Origin: JBOGZI01 sp050697275
GTDB taxonomy: Bacteria > Actinomycetota > Thermoleophilia > Solirubrobacterales > 70-9
Direction of reading: 5' to 3'
Assembly (NCBI GenBank): GCA_050697275.1
Contig: JBOGZI010000128.1
Coordinates: forward strand, 1-7,810
Length of the DNA: 7,810 nt
Below, piece after piece: positions 1 through 6,052 of the stretch (position 1 is the stretch's first letter; each line of letters opens with the position of its first letter). The notes beneath the pieces were generated by a model. That model made no database searches. It was not told where the DNA came from and was given only the letters and a program-made list of their open reading frames with translations. A program made the translations under genes and the position numbers.

Positions 1-68
1 CCGCCCGCGAGCGCGGCGGCCGCCGCGACGGCGGCCGCGAGCGCGACCACGGCCAGTGCGCGGGGCAT
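1..68 (-). CDS. N-terminus of an exported protein, cut by window edge
   Basis: Only the first 22 codons are inside the window, starting at the ATG at 68..66. They read M-P-R-A-L followed by an unbroken run of Ala, Val, Leu and Gly. This is a typical signal peptide or N-terminal membrane anchor: a short basic start, then a hydrophobic core. A GGGGAG ribosome binding site lies on the minus strand at 81..76, seven bases before the ATG. The start is three bases past the stop of the M14 peptidase gene, so the two are almost certainly co-transcribed and perhaps translationally coupled. Nothing of the mature protein is visible, so its function cannot be named. Confidence 0.6.
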   Translation of the reverse strand, partial: MPRALAVVALAAAVAAAAALAG

Positions 69-71
69 CGC

Positions 72-812
72 TCAGCTCCCCTTCGTGACCTCAATCGCGG
101 CCCGGGCGTGCCGCCGCGCGGCCCTGCCATTGAGCTTGCCGCCGGGCAGCTCGACCACGAAGGCGCTCGCTCCTCGGATCGCGTGCTGCTCCCAGCTGAT
201 CGCCGTCCCGCGCAGACGCTTGCCCCTGCAGCTCGTCTTCATGCCGACCAGTCTTGCGTAACGGGCCGCGGACTTCGGTCCAGGGCATGCGAGCACCGCG
301 TTCCAGTCCTGGTGGTACCAGACCGAGACGTCCGGCTTGACCCGCTCCGCGAACCGCATCACCGCCTGGGTCTCGGGCTCCGAGGCGGGAGCGGGCCCGG
401 AGTAGTAGGGGTCGCCCCTCAGCCCGCCGCCGCGCCAGCGAAACGGGAAGTTGCGGTTGAGGTCGACCGCCATCGCGTTCTTACGGGTGCCGGCGCGGAG
501 GCCGTCCGGGTTGACCGCGTCGATCACCCAGAGCTGGGCTCCGTCGAGGCCGGGATGCCGCTTTCGCAGCAGCCGGGTCACCCGGAGGCCGGCGCGCTCG
601 TCGCCGTGGATCACCCCCACCACCAGTCCGACCCGGCCGCCGGCAGGATCGCCGAGCTGCACCGCCTCGATCGGAGCGCCGTTGACGGAGTTCCCGATCA
701 CCTCGGGCGCGGCCGCGGGGCGGGCGCCCTGCTGCGCGGGGGCGAGCGCCGCGGCGACCAGCGCGAGGCAGAGCACGGCCGCGCCGAGTCCCGCTGCGGA
801 GGTCCGCCTCAC
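72..812 (-). CDS. Secreted M14-family zinc carboxypeptidase / murein peptide amidase-like
   Basis: This is a 246-residue exported metallopeptidase of the M14 (carboxypeptidase A) fold, closest in style to MpaA-type enzymes that trim cell-wall peptides. Residues 1-30 form a signal peptide (Arg-Arg, Ala/Leu core, A-P-A-Q-Q). The first zinc ligands are in H69-G-D-E72 and the third is H167 in W-Y-H-Q-D-W. N101-P-D-G and the D117-L-N-R-N-F-P motif supply the substrate carboxylate-binding Arg/Asn. E221 in V-E-L-P-G-G is the expected catalytic Glu. All signature residues are present, so it should be active. Two or three cysteines (C176, C195) lie in the mature part. It starts with GTG at 812, overlapping the scpB stop by four bases (GTGA), so it belongs to the scpAB operon. 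The substrate (murein peptide or another peptide) is inferred; the family is well supported. Confidence 0.87.
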   Translation of the reverse strand: MRRTSAAGLGAAVLCLALVAAALAPAQQGARPAAAPEVIGNSVNGAPIEAVQLGDPAGGRVGLVVGVIHGDERAGLRVTRLLRKRHPGLDGAQLWVIDAVNPDGLRAGTRKNAMAVDLNRNFPFRWRGGGLRGDPYYSGPAPASEPETQAVMRFAERVKPDVSVWYHQDWNAVLACPGPKSAARYARLVGMKTSCRGKRLRGTAISWEQHAIRGASAFVVELPGGKLNGRAARRHARAAIEVTKGS

Positions 813-1384
813 TCCGCCCGCTGCTCCCCCGCCTTCAGCAGCCGCTCGCGCAGCGCGCGCTCGTCCTCCGGCGTCGGATCGAAGCGGGAGGCGTCCGGGA
901 GGGCGTCGACGCCCGAGAGCCCGAAGAGCTTCTCGAACAGGGTCGTGGTCCCATAGGTGACCGCGCCGAAGCGGGTCCTCCCCTGCTCCTCGATCATCCC
1001 CCGCTCGCTGAGGCTGGCCACCGCCGAGTCCGAGGAGACGCCGCGAATCCGCGCGATCTCCGGCCGGGAGACCGGCTGTAGGTAGGCGACGATCGCCAGC
1101 ACCTCGGCCTGAGCCTGGGTCAGGGGCGGGGTCCGCGGCTTGGCCAGCAGCCGCCGGGCGGCGTCCTCGGCCTCCGGGATCGCGGCCAGGGCGAAGCCCC
1201 CCGCGATCCGGCGCAGGCGCACCCCCCTCCCCTCCCGCTCGAGCTCGGCGCCCAGGGCCTCGAGCGCCTCGTCCACCGCCTCCTCGCCGGCGTCGGCCGC
1301 CTCGGCCAGCTCCGCCGCGGAGACGGGCTCCGGGGCGAGGAAGAGCAGCGCCTCCAGCGTTGGCCGCAGCCCCTCGGCGCTCAC
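809..1384 (-). CDS. scpB: Segregation and condensation protein B (ScpB)
   Basis: ScpB is the kite-type subunit of the bacterial condensin Smc-ScpA-ScpB, which compacts and separates replicated chromosomes. It forms a dimer of tandem winged-helix domains that binds the middle of ScpA. The 191-residue product has the usual size. The first winged helix spans about residues 5-85 (L-R-P-T-L-E-A-L-L-F-L-A-P-E-P). The second spans about 87-160, with the diagnostic L-T-Q-A-Q-A-E-V-L-A-I-V-A-Y-L-Q-P-V-S-R, I-R-G-V-S-S-D-S-A, and Y-G-T-T at 144-147 leading to F-G-L. A charged tail of about 25 residues follows. The GTG start at 1384 overlaps the scpA stop by four bases, and its own stop overlaps the peptidase start, so expression of the three is probably coupled. 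No abnormality was seen. Confidence 0.96.
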   Translation of the reverse strand: MSAEGLRPTLEALLFLAPEPVSAAELAEAADAGEEAVDEALEALGAELEREGRGVRLRRIAGGFALAAIPEAEDAARRLLAKPRTPPLTQAQAEVLAIVAYLQPVSRPEIARIRGVSSDSAVASLSERGMIEEQGRTRFGAVTYGTTTLFEKLFGLSGVDALPDASRFDPTPEDERALRERLLKAGEQRAE

Positions 1385-2097
1385 GGCCGGCGCACCTCGA
1401 TCCGGCCGAAGGTCTCCTTCTGCGTCCAGGTCGCCTCGCCGCGGCGGTGCATCTCGAGCAGCGCGAACAGGGTCACCGCCTGCGTGAAGCGGTCCTCCGA
1501 GCCGAAGGCCTCGTCGAAGTCGAGCTCCTTGCGCCGCTCGAGCAGATCCCGGATCACCGACAGCCGCCGCTGCAGCGAGACCGTGCTGCGGATGTGCCTG
1601 GTGTCGGGGGGAGGCGGGGTCTGCAGCAGGTCGCCGAGCGCCGCTCCGAGCTGGTCGGGCTCGTACACCTGCACCGCGGACTTGACCGCGGCGCGGCGCA
1701 GCTCCGCCGGCAGCGGCGCGGAGCGGTAGATCGTGGCGCTCTCCCGCTCCAGCATCGCGGCGAGCACCTTCCCGGCCTCGCTGTAGCGCCGGTACTCGAG
1801 CATCCTCGCAAGCAGCTCGTCGTCGGCCTCCTCGGGCCCGAGCTCCTCCTCCTCCTCGTGGGGGAGCAGCAGCCGCGACTTGAGCTCGCAGAGCGCGGCG
1901 ATCAGGACCAGGAACTCGGTGACCGCCTCGAGGTCGAGCTCGCCCGCCCCGCCGAGGTGCTCGATGTAGGCGAGCACGATCTCCCCGAGCTCGACCTCGG
2001 CGAGGCTGATCTCCTCGCGCAGCAGCACCGCGAGCAGCAGGTCGAACGGCCCCTGGAAGACATCGAGATCGAGGTCGAGCTCGGAGACCGAGGTCAC
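1381..2097 (-). CDS. scpA: Segregation and condensation protein A (ScpA, kleisin)
   Basis: ScpA is the kleisin subunit that bridges the Smc ATPase heads and recruits ScpB in the chromosome condensin complex. The 238-residue product opens with the family hallmark L-D-V-F-Q-G-P-F-D-L-L-L at residues 11-22. The Smc-neck-binding helical domain follows (to about 80, with L-V-L-I-A-A-L-C-E-L-K-S-R-L-L-L-P). Then come an acidic linker E81-E85, the ScpB-binding middle region with E101-Y-R-R-Y, and a C-terminal winged helix (about 165-238) ending F-G-R-I-E-V-R-R-P. GTG at 2097 is the only start that keeps the conserved N-terminus. There is no clear Shine-Dalgarno upstream, so a leaderless or weakly initiated message is possible. 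It heads the scpA-scpB-peptidase operon. Confidence 0.96.
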   Translation of the reverse strand: MTSVSELDLDLDVFQGPFDLLLAVLLREEISLAEVELGEIVLAYIEHLGGAGELDLEAVTEFLVLIAALCELKSRLLLPHEEEEELGPEEADDELLARMLEYRRYSEAGKVLAAMLERESATIYRSAPLPAELRRAAVKSAVQVYEPDQLGAALGDLLQTPPPPDTRHIRSTVSLQRRLSVIRDLLERRKELDFDEAFGSEDRFTQAVTLFALLEMHRRGEATWTQKETFGRIEVRRP

Positions 2098-2124
2098 GCG
2101 CGAAACAGTAGAGCCCCGGTCGGC

Positions 2125-2168
2125 AGCTCCGGTTGGCAGGCGCGATCGCCTGCTTCGGTGGGGGAGCT
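2125..2168. other. Intergenic nested stem-loop between the regulator stop and scpA start
   Basis: The 111-base gap 2098-2208 holds a perfect seven-base inverted repeat, GCAGGCG at 2136-2142 and CGCCTGC at 2147-2153, around a four-base loop CGAT. An outer pair, AGCTCC (2125-2130) and GGAGCT (2163-2168), could enclose it. No T-tract follows on either strand, so it is not a canonical intrinsic terminator. It may still end or attenuate transcription from the LuxR gene into scpA. A separate 12-base palindrome GGCGGCGCCGCC sits at 2194-2205, just past the regulator stop. The structure is seen in the sequence; its function is inferred. Confidence 0.3.
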
Positions 2169-2208
2169 CCGAAGGTCTACGCGCCGGGGGCGAGGCGGCG
2201 CCGCCGGG

Positions 2209-5022
2209 CTAAGCGGCGCCGAGGGCGGCGCTCAGCTCCTTCCGCGAATCGATCTCGAGCTTCCCGTATGCCGAGCTGAGGTGCATCTCGACGGTGCGGC
2301 GGGTGACGAACAGCCGCTGGGCCACCTCGCGGTTCGACAGCCCGCGGCTCGCCAGCTCCGCCACCCGCAGCTCGGCCGGGGTCAGCGCAGCGACCCCGCT
2401 CAGGGCCGGCCGGCGCGGTCGCGCGCCCGCCACGCGCAGCTCCTCGAGAGCGCGTTCCACCAGGACGGTGGCGCCGCAGCGGTGGGCCGCATCGAGGCCT
2501 TCACGCAAGGGCTCGCGGGCCTCCTTGGGCCCGCCCGCGCGGCGCAGGGCGGCGCCGAGCTCGATCAGCGTGCGGGCGTGCTCGAGGCGGGCCGGCGAAG
2601 AGGCCAGCGTGGACTCCGACTCGCGCAGGAGCTCCACCCCCTCGTCGCCGCTCGCCGTCAGCCCCAAACCCCGCAGCGCAGCGCCCAGTGGCCCCGGGGA
2701 GCCGAACCTGCGGGCCTCGGCGACGTCCTCTTCCGCGTGTCGCGCTGCCTCGTCGCGGTCGCCCTGCTCGAGCAGGATCCGGACGGTGAGCGGCCGCCAC
2801 GGGAGTAGTGCCGCGTGGGTCGCGTTCACCGCCCTTCCGAGCTGCTCCGCGACGCGCAGCTGCTGCAGCGCCTGCTCGTCCCTTCCCTGCGCATGCCACA
2901 CGGCGGCGCGGGCGATTACGTACACCCCGTAGGAGATGTTCACCGCCCACCGCTGCTCGCCGCCGGGCAGCTCCAGCGCGGCATCCGCCCGCTCGACCTC
3001 GCCCCGGTCGAGCAGCGCGAAGACGAGCTGGGCATGGGCCATGGGCAGTGTCGCGCCCCATCCCCAGCGCCCCGCCTCCACCGCGCTCTCCGCGTCCGCG
3101 AGCGCCTCCACGATGCGGCCGGCCTGAAAGCGCGCCACCGAGCGCGACTGCATCGCCGCCCCCAGCTCGAGAATCGAGCCGCGCTCGCGGGCCAGCTCCA
3201 CCGCCGCGCCGCTCGCCCGCTCGGCGGCCTCCGGGTCGCCGCCGAGCAGGATGCCGAAGGCGGCGAGCGGGAAGGCCATCATGTCGAACGGGTCGTTGAG
3301 CGGACGCTCCCTGTGCAGCGCGCGCTGGGCCAGCCCATGCAGCTCGTCGGCCGACGCTCCCGCGAAGGCGAGGGCGATCGACGCGTTTCCGAGCACCGCC
3401 CGCCCTGGCGGGCTTCCCTCGAGCCCCGGAGGGGCGAGCGAGGCCTCGATGTGGCGAGCCGTCGCCTCGGCGTCGGTGAGGTCGACATAGGTTCCCGAGA
3501 TCGCCGCAAGCGCCTCGAGCTTCGCCGCCAGGGCGGGATCGGCGTCGCCGAGCTCCGCTCGGGCCCGCCGAGCGGTGGCGGCGGCCTGTGGATAGCGTCC
3601 TCCGTGGGTGAGCACGAAGGCGAGGTCGAAGAGCGCCTCGGCGCGCCGATGGGGCTGCTCGATAAGGCTCACCGCCTCCGACAGGGTCTCCGTCCCCGTG
3701 CCCTCCCCGGCCTCCGCCTCGGCGATCCCGGCCAGGGCCTGGAGCTCTCCGCGCTCGGCGGGCGGGGGGCTCTCCTCAAGGGCGTGGCGCAGGTAGCGGA
3801 GCGCCGTCCGTGGCGCGCCGTGTCCGTGGGCTCGCTCCGCGGCCGCCCGCAGAACCCGCCGCACCCACCCCTCTCCGCTATGGGCGGCGCGCAGCAGGTG
3901 GGAACCGACCTCTTCCGTCGCCGCCCCATCGCGGTGCAGCAGCTCGGCCGCGCGCAGGTGCGATTGGGCGCGCCGCGCCGGGGGGATGTCGGCGTAGACG
4001 GTGCCGGCGACGATCGGGTGCACGAAGGAGATCGGCTCCGGCAGCGCCAGCACGTCGGCCTGGGCGAGGCGGTCGGCCGCCTCGACGTGGTCGGCAAGCT
4101 CGCCGCCCGCCAGCTCGGCCGCGTGCCTGAGCGAGACCTCGTCGCCGAGCACAGCGACGGCCTCGGCGAGCTGGCGAGCCGGCGGCGGCAGGCGCCCGAG
4201 GCGGGTGAGCACGGACCGTGAGACCGAATCGGGGCCCAGCTCGGCAACGCGCTGCGCCCCGGCCGCGGTGGGGGCGACCGCGTCGGCCCCGGCCGCGGCG
4301 ATCAGCTCACGGAGGTAGAAGGGGTTGCCGTCGCTCGCCTCCGCGCACGCGGCGCAGAACTCCTCGGCGGCGCCGGGCAGCGACTCGCGGACGTGCTCGG
4401 CCGCGGCGGCGGCGCTCAGTGAGGAAGGGCTCAGCACGGTGGAGCGGTGGCGCCCTCGCAACTCGTCGATCAGCTCCTCGGCCTCGGAGGGCTCCCCGGT
4501 TCGCACCGCAACCGCGATCGCGATCGGCAGCTCCTCGACCCGCTCACCCAGGTAGTTGAGGAAGGCGAGTGAGGGCGCGTCCGCCCACTGGGCATCGTCC
4601 ACGCAGATCAGGACCGGCGCCTGCTCCGCCAGGTTCGCGACCAGCCAATGCAGCCCGTGAAGGAGCGAGAACATCGCATCGCCGCTCGGCCGCTCCGGCG
4701 GTTGGGCGCCGCCGGTGAACAGCGGGCGCGCCAGCGACGCCGCGCCGCCGAACGCGTCGTCGGCCTCCCCCCCGCGCACCCGATCCCCGAGCAGCCGCAG
4801 CGCCACCCCGAAGCTGAACTCGCGCTCCATGCGGCTGGCGCGAGCGCTCAGTACGCCGACGCCCGAGTCGCGGGCGAGCTCCGCCGCCGCTGCGAGCAGA
4901 CGGCTCTTGCCGATCCCGGCCGGCCCCTCGATCGAGAGGACGTCGCCCGTTCCGGAGCGCGCGGCGGCGAGCACGCCCGCGAGCGCCTCCAGCTCACGTT
5001 CGCGCTCCAGAAGCGCCCCCAT
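2209..5022 (-). CDS. Large ATP-binding LuxR-family transcriptional regulator (LAL / MalT-like)
   Basis: This is a signal-responsive STAND-type regulator of about 937 residues. Numbered from the ATG at 5022, it opens M-G-A-L-L-E-R-E-R-E-L, as LAL regulators usually do. Walker A G-P-A-G-I-G-K-S is at about 33-40, Walker B V-L-I-C-V-D-D-A-Q-W-A-D at about 137-148, and the family motif N-P-F-Y-L-R-E-L at about 233-240. An Ala/Leu/Arg-rich, TPR-like helical region fills about 390-860 and should sense a ligand or partner. The last 58 residues are a LuxR (GerE) helix-turn-helix: L-T-P-A-E-L-R-V-A-E-L, S-N-R-E-V-A, and recognition helix V-T-R-R-T-V-E-M-H-L. A longer reading from GTG at 5052 adds ten residues. 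I prefer the ATG because GGGGAGGG lies just before it and the extension needs a TTA codon, rare in such genomes. The gene is divergent from the secreted-protein unit, its likely target. The ligand is unknown. Confidence 0.93.
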   Translation of the reverse strand: MGALLERERELEALAGVLAAARSGTGDVLSIEGPAGIGKSRLLAAAAELARDSGVGVLSARASRMEREFSFGVALRLLGDRVRGGEADDAFGGAASLARPLFTGGAQPPERPSGDAMFSLLHGLHWLVANLAEQAPVLICVDDAQWADAPSLAFLNYLGERVEELPIAIAVAVRTGEPSEAEELIDELRGRHRSTVLSPSSLSAAAAAEHVRESLPGAAEEFCAACAEASDGNPFYLRELIAAAGADAVAPTAAGAQRVAELGPDSVSRSVLTRLGRLPPPARQLAEAVAVLGDEVSLRHAAELAGGELADHVEAADRLAQADVLALPEPISFVHPIVAGTVYADIPPARRAQSHLRAAELLHRDGAATEEVGSHLLRAAHSGEGWVRRVLRAAAERAHGHGAPRTALRYLRHALEESPPPAERGELQALAGIAEAEAGEGTGTETLSEAVSLIEQPHRRAEALFDLAFVLTHGGRYPQAAATARRARAELGDADPALAAKLEALAAISGTYVDLTDAEATARHIEASLAPPGLEGSPPGRAVLGNASIALAFAGASADELHGLAQRALHRERPLNDPFDMMAFPLAAFGILLGGDPEAAERASGAAVELARERGSILELGAAMQSRSVARFQAGRIVEALADAESAVEAGRWGWGATLPMAHAQLVFALLDRGEVERADAALELPGGEQRWAVNISYGVYVIARAAVWHAQGRDEQALQQLRVAEQLGRAVNATHAALLPWRPLTVRILLEQGDRDEAARHAEEDVAEARRFGSPGPLGAALRGLGLTASGDEGVELLRESESTLASSPARLEHARTLIELGAALRRAGGPKEAREPLREGLDAAHRCGATVLVERALEELRVAGARPRRPALSGVAALTPAELRVAELASRGLSNREVAQRLFVTRRTVEMHLSSAYGKLEIDSRKELSAALGAA

Positions 5023-5133
5023 GGCCCTCCCCGGTAACACCTCATCCGCCACGCCGGTGCGAGCCTAGCCCTTCGGAAGGGAGGAATAAAGACTTCGGAG
5101 GCCTCCCCGTTGCGCTCCTCGCCCGCTTCGCCG

Positions 5134-5157
5134 AGGATCGCTCGGGTTATGACCACG
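5134..5157 (+). repeat. 24-base direct repeat, left copy
   Basis: This copy matches 5828-5851 at 22 of 24 positions, sharing the 14-base core AGGATCGCTCGGGT followed by an ATG and then CCACG. The mismatches are T5148/G5842 and A5152/G5846. The two copies are 694 bases apart and enclose one complete gene (5190-5822). Confidence 0.75.
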
Positions 5158-5175
5158 GGGAGCAAGCCCTCATAG
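5149..5175 (+). CDS. Possible eight-codon upstream ORF
   Basis: An ATG inside the left 24-base repeat opens a short frame M-T-T-G-S-K-P-S ending in TAG at 5173-5175, 14 bases before the NSANTA gene. Its first codons mirror the M-A-T start of the 69-residue gene, which lies in the right copy of the repeat. GAGGA at 5133-5137 is a weak, rather distant ribosome site. It could be a leader peptide, or just a relic of a duplicated gene start; the relic reading is simpler. Confidence 0.2.
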   Translation: MTTGSKPS

Positions 5176-5177
5176 CG

Positions 5178-5184
5178 AAAGGGG
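5178..5184 (+). promoter_or_regulatory. Ribosome binding site of the NSANTA-repeat gene
   Basis: AAAGGGG lies five bases before the ATG at 5190. It is the best ribosome site on this side of the divergent region and fixes the start of the secreted protein gene. Confidence 0.6.
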
Positions 5185-5189
5185 ACAAG

Positions 5190-5822
5190 ATGTCCTACCC
5201 AAGGGCGAAGAGGCCCTCGCCGGCAATGGCAGTCGCCCTCACGGCGCTGATCGTCGCCTTGGCCGGCACAGCGATGGCGGCACCGACCGCGATCGAAAGC
5301 GTGCTCAACAAGAAGGAGAAGCAGCAGACCAAGAAGATCGCCAGGAACCAGGCGAACAACCAGATCGACCAGCGGGCGCCGGGGCTGTCGGTTGCCAGCG
5401 CGAACACAGCGACCAGCGCGAACAGCGCCAACACGGCGAACAGCGCCAACACGGCGAACAGCGCCAACAGGGCAAACAGCGCCAACACGGCGATTCTCGC
5501 CAACACCGTGCCCGACGGGGCGATCACCAACCCGAAGCTCGCCAACCCGATCTTCTCGGCGCAGGTGGAAAATAACGGGACCCTCCTGGGCGGGGTTGGC
5601 GCGACAGATGCGTTGCGGATCAATGTGGGGAACTACCGCGTCGAGTTCGGCCGTAACCTCAGTGAGTGCACGTTCCAGGCGACGTCACGGAACGTGGCTG
5701 GGAGCCTGAACGCCGCTGCGGACCTCGATGCCACGAACAACCAGCGGGTGTTCGTACAGCTGCGCAACTCGACGGACGCGGCGCCGTCGGACAGCGAGTT
5801 CCAGGTCGCTGTCTTCTGCTGA
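5190..5822 (+). CDS. Secreted NSANTA-repeat protein, function unknown
   Basis: This 210-residue exported protein is not recognised by function. Residues 1-30 are a clear signal peptide (basic start, A-V-A-L-T-A-L-I-V-A-L-A core, cleavage near A-M-A|A). Residues 38-60 are Lys/Gln-rich and probably helical (K-K-E-K-Q-Q-T-K-K-I-A-R-N-Q). After A-P-G-L-S-V-A, residues 70-105 are Ala/Asn/Ser/Thr only, with four tandem hexapeptides N-S-A-N-T/R-A at 78-101. Residues about 120-210 look like a beta-rich globular domain with two cysteines (C160 and the final C210) that could form a disulfide. I recall proteins of this plan as numerous in Solirubrobacterales, without assigned roles. It is the first gene of the unit divergent from the LuxR regulator and is bracketed by a 24-base direct repeat. 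A stalk-like surface or extracellular role is inferred from the composition. Confidence 0.85.
   Translation: MSYPRAKRPSPAMAVALTALIVALAGTAMAAPTAIESVLNKKEKQQTKKIARNQANNQIDQRAPGLSVASANTATSANSANTANSANTANSANRANSANTAILANTVPDGAITNPKLANPIFSAQVENNGTLLGGVGATDALRINVGNYRVEFGRNLSECTFQATSRNVAGSLNAAADLDATNNQRVFVQLRNSTDAAPSDSEFQVAVFC
5421..5492 (+). repeat. Four tandem 18-base repeats coding NSANTA
   Basis: Units start at 5421, 5439, 5457 and 5475. Units 1, 2 and 4 are identical (AACAGCGCCAACACGGCG); unit 3 differs at two bases, changing one Thr to Arg. A degenerate unit precedes at 5403-5420. The 18-base period keeps the reading frame, so unit gain or loss would alter only the length of the protein's linker. 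Confidence 0.9.
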
Positions 5823-5827
5823 GGCGC

Positions 5828-5851
5828 AGGATCGCTCGGGTGATGGCCACG
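5828..5851 (+). repeat. 24-base direct repeat, right copy
   Basis: This is the partner of 5134-5157. It begins six bases after the stop of the NSANTA gene and contains the ATG (5843) of the 69-residue gene, so it carries that gene's translation start region. Confidence 0.75.
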
Positions 5852-6052
5852 CGACACGAGCTGATCCAGGTGACCGTGGAGCTCGAGGCGGCGAGCGAGC
5901 CGATTCGGGGAGCGGTGCGAACGGAGGCGGGCTCACGCCCTTTCGCTGGGTGGATGGAGCTCACCGCGGCGATCGAGGACGCCCGGATCGCGACGGGGGG
6001 CGCCGACGCGGCCCAGCCGGCCGCCGTGGACCCGGAGGGGAAAGACGAGTGA
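5843..6052 (+). CDS. Small conserved-looking protein, 69 residues, function unknown
   Basis: This is a cytoplasmic-type small protein with no signal peptide or membrane segment. It reads M-A-T-R-H-E-L-I-Q-V-T-V-E-L-E, then E-P-I-R-G-A-V, a core R-P-F-A-G-W-M-E-L-T-A-A-I-E-D-A-R at about 32-48, and an acidic Ala/Pro-rich tail. The strand-turn-strand followed by F-x-G-W-x-E-L-x-x-A-I-E resembles short uncharacterised proteins I associate with actinobacteria; this is recollection, not a match. The ATG at 5843 (or GTG at 5840, one codon earlier) follows the weak site AGGA at 5828-5831. A longer upstream reading would overlap the NSANTA gene heavily and is unlikely. Its stop overlaps the start of the collagen-like gene by four bases (GTGA), so the two are translationally coupled. 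It could be an accessory or regulatory partner of the secreted proteins. Confidence 0.7.
   Translation: MATRHELIQVTVELEAASEPIRGAVRTEAGSRPFAGWMELTAAIEDARIATGGADAAQPAAVDPEGKDE

Larger units (their letters stand above)
5053..5189. promoter_or_regulatory. Divergent control region with dyad, spaced repeats and candidate promoter
   Basis: This region separates the LuxR regulator from the three-gene plus-strand unit and must hold at least one promoter. Visible elements are: CTTCGGA twice in direct orientation at 5071-5077 and 5093-5099, 22 bases apart (about two helical turns); a perfect ten-base dyad GGAGGCCTCC at 5097-5106, overlapping the second copy; an A/T-rich island GAATAAAGAC around 5083-5092, unusual here; and a possible plus-strand promoter, TTGCGC at 5110-5115, 17 bases, GAGGAT at 5133-5138. 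The promoter match is weak. The repeats and dyad are good candidates for the LuxR protein's binding site, by position only. Confidence 0.35.

Noticed and set aside
2136..2153. Intrinsic terminator
   Set aside because: The seven-base stem has no following T-run on either strand, so it is listed only as a structure of unknown role.
1360..2808. Long plus-strand open frame of 482 codons
   Set aside because: It is antisense to scpA and the regulator, which have clear family motifs. Composition is Arg/Gly/Leu-rich without any recognisable domain, as expected of GC-rich shadow frames.
2815..4221. Plus-strand open frame of 468 codons opposite the regulator
   Set aside because: It lies wholly antisense to the regulator's helical region and shows no motif. 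Long antisense frames are common at this GC content.
5071..5083. Small hairpin CCCTT/AAGGG near the regulator start
   Set aside because: A five-base stem with a three-base loop is too short to claim a function in GC-rich DNA. Only the CTTCGGA repeat it contains is kept.
5421..5492. CRISPR-like array
   Set aside because: The 18-base units are directly abutting without spacers and lie in a reading frame.
5195..5623. Minus-strand frame with repeated Ala-Leu-Phe hydrophobic segments, resembling a membrane protein
   Set aside because: The repeats are the reverse reading of the NSANTA units. The plus-strand gene has a signal peptide, ribosome site and sensible C-terminal domain.
5728..6048. N-terminal extension of the collagen-like protein by 107 residues
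   Set aside because: It would overlap two genes, is Arg/Gly/Asp-rich without structure, and would bury the signal peptide. GTG at 6049 has a good ribosome site and GTGA overlap.
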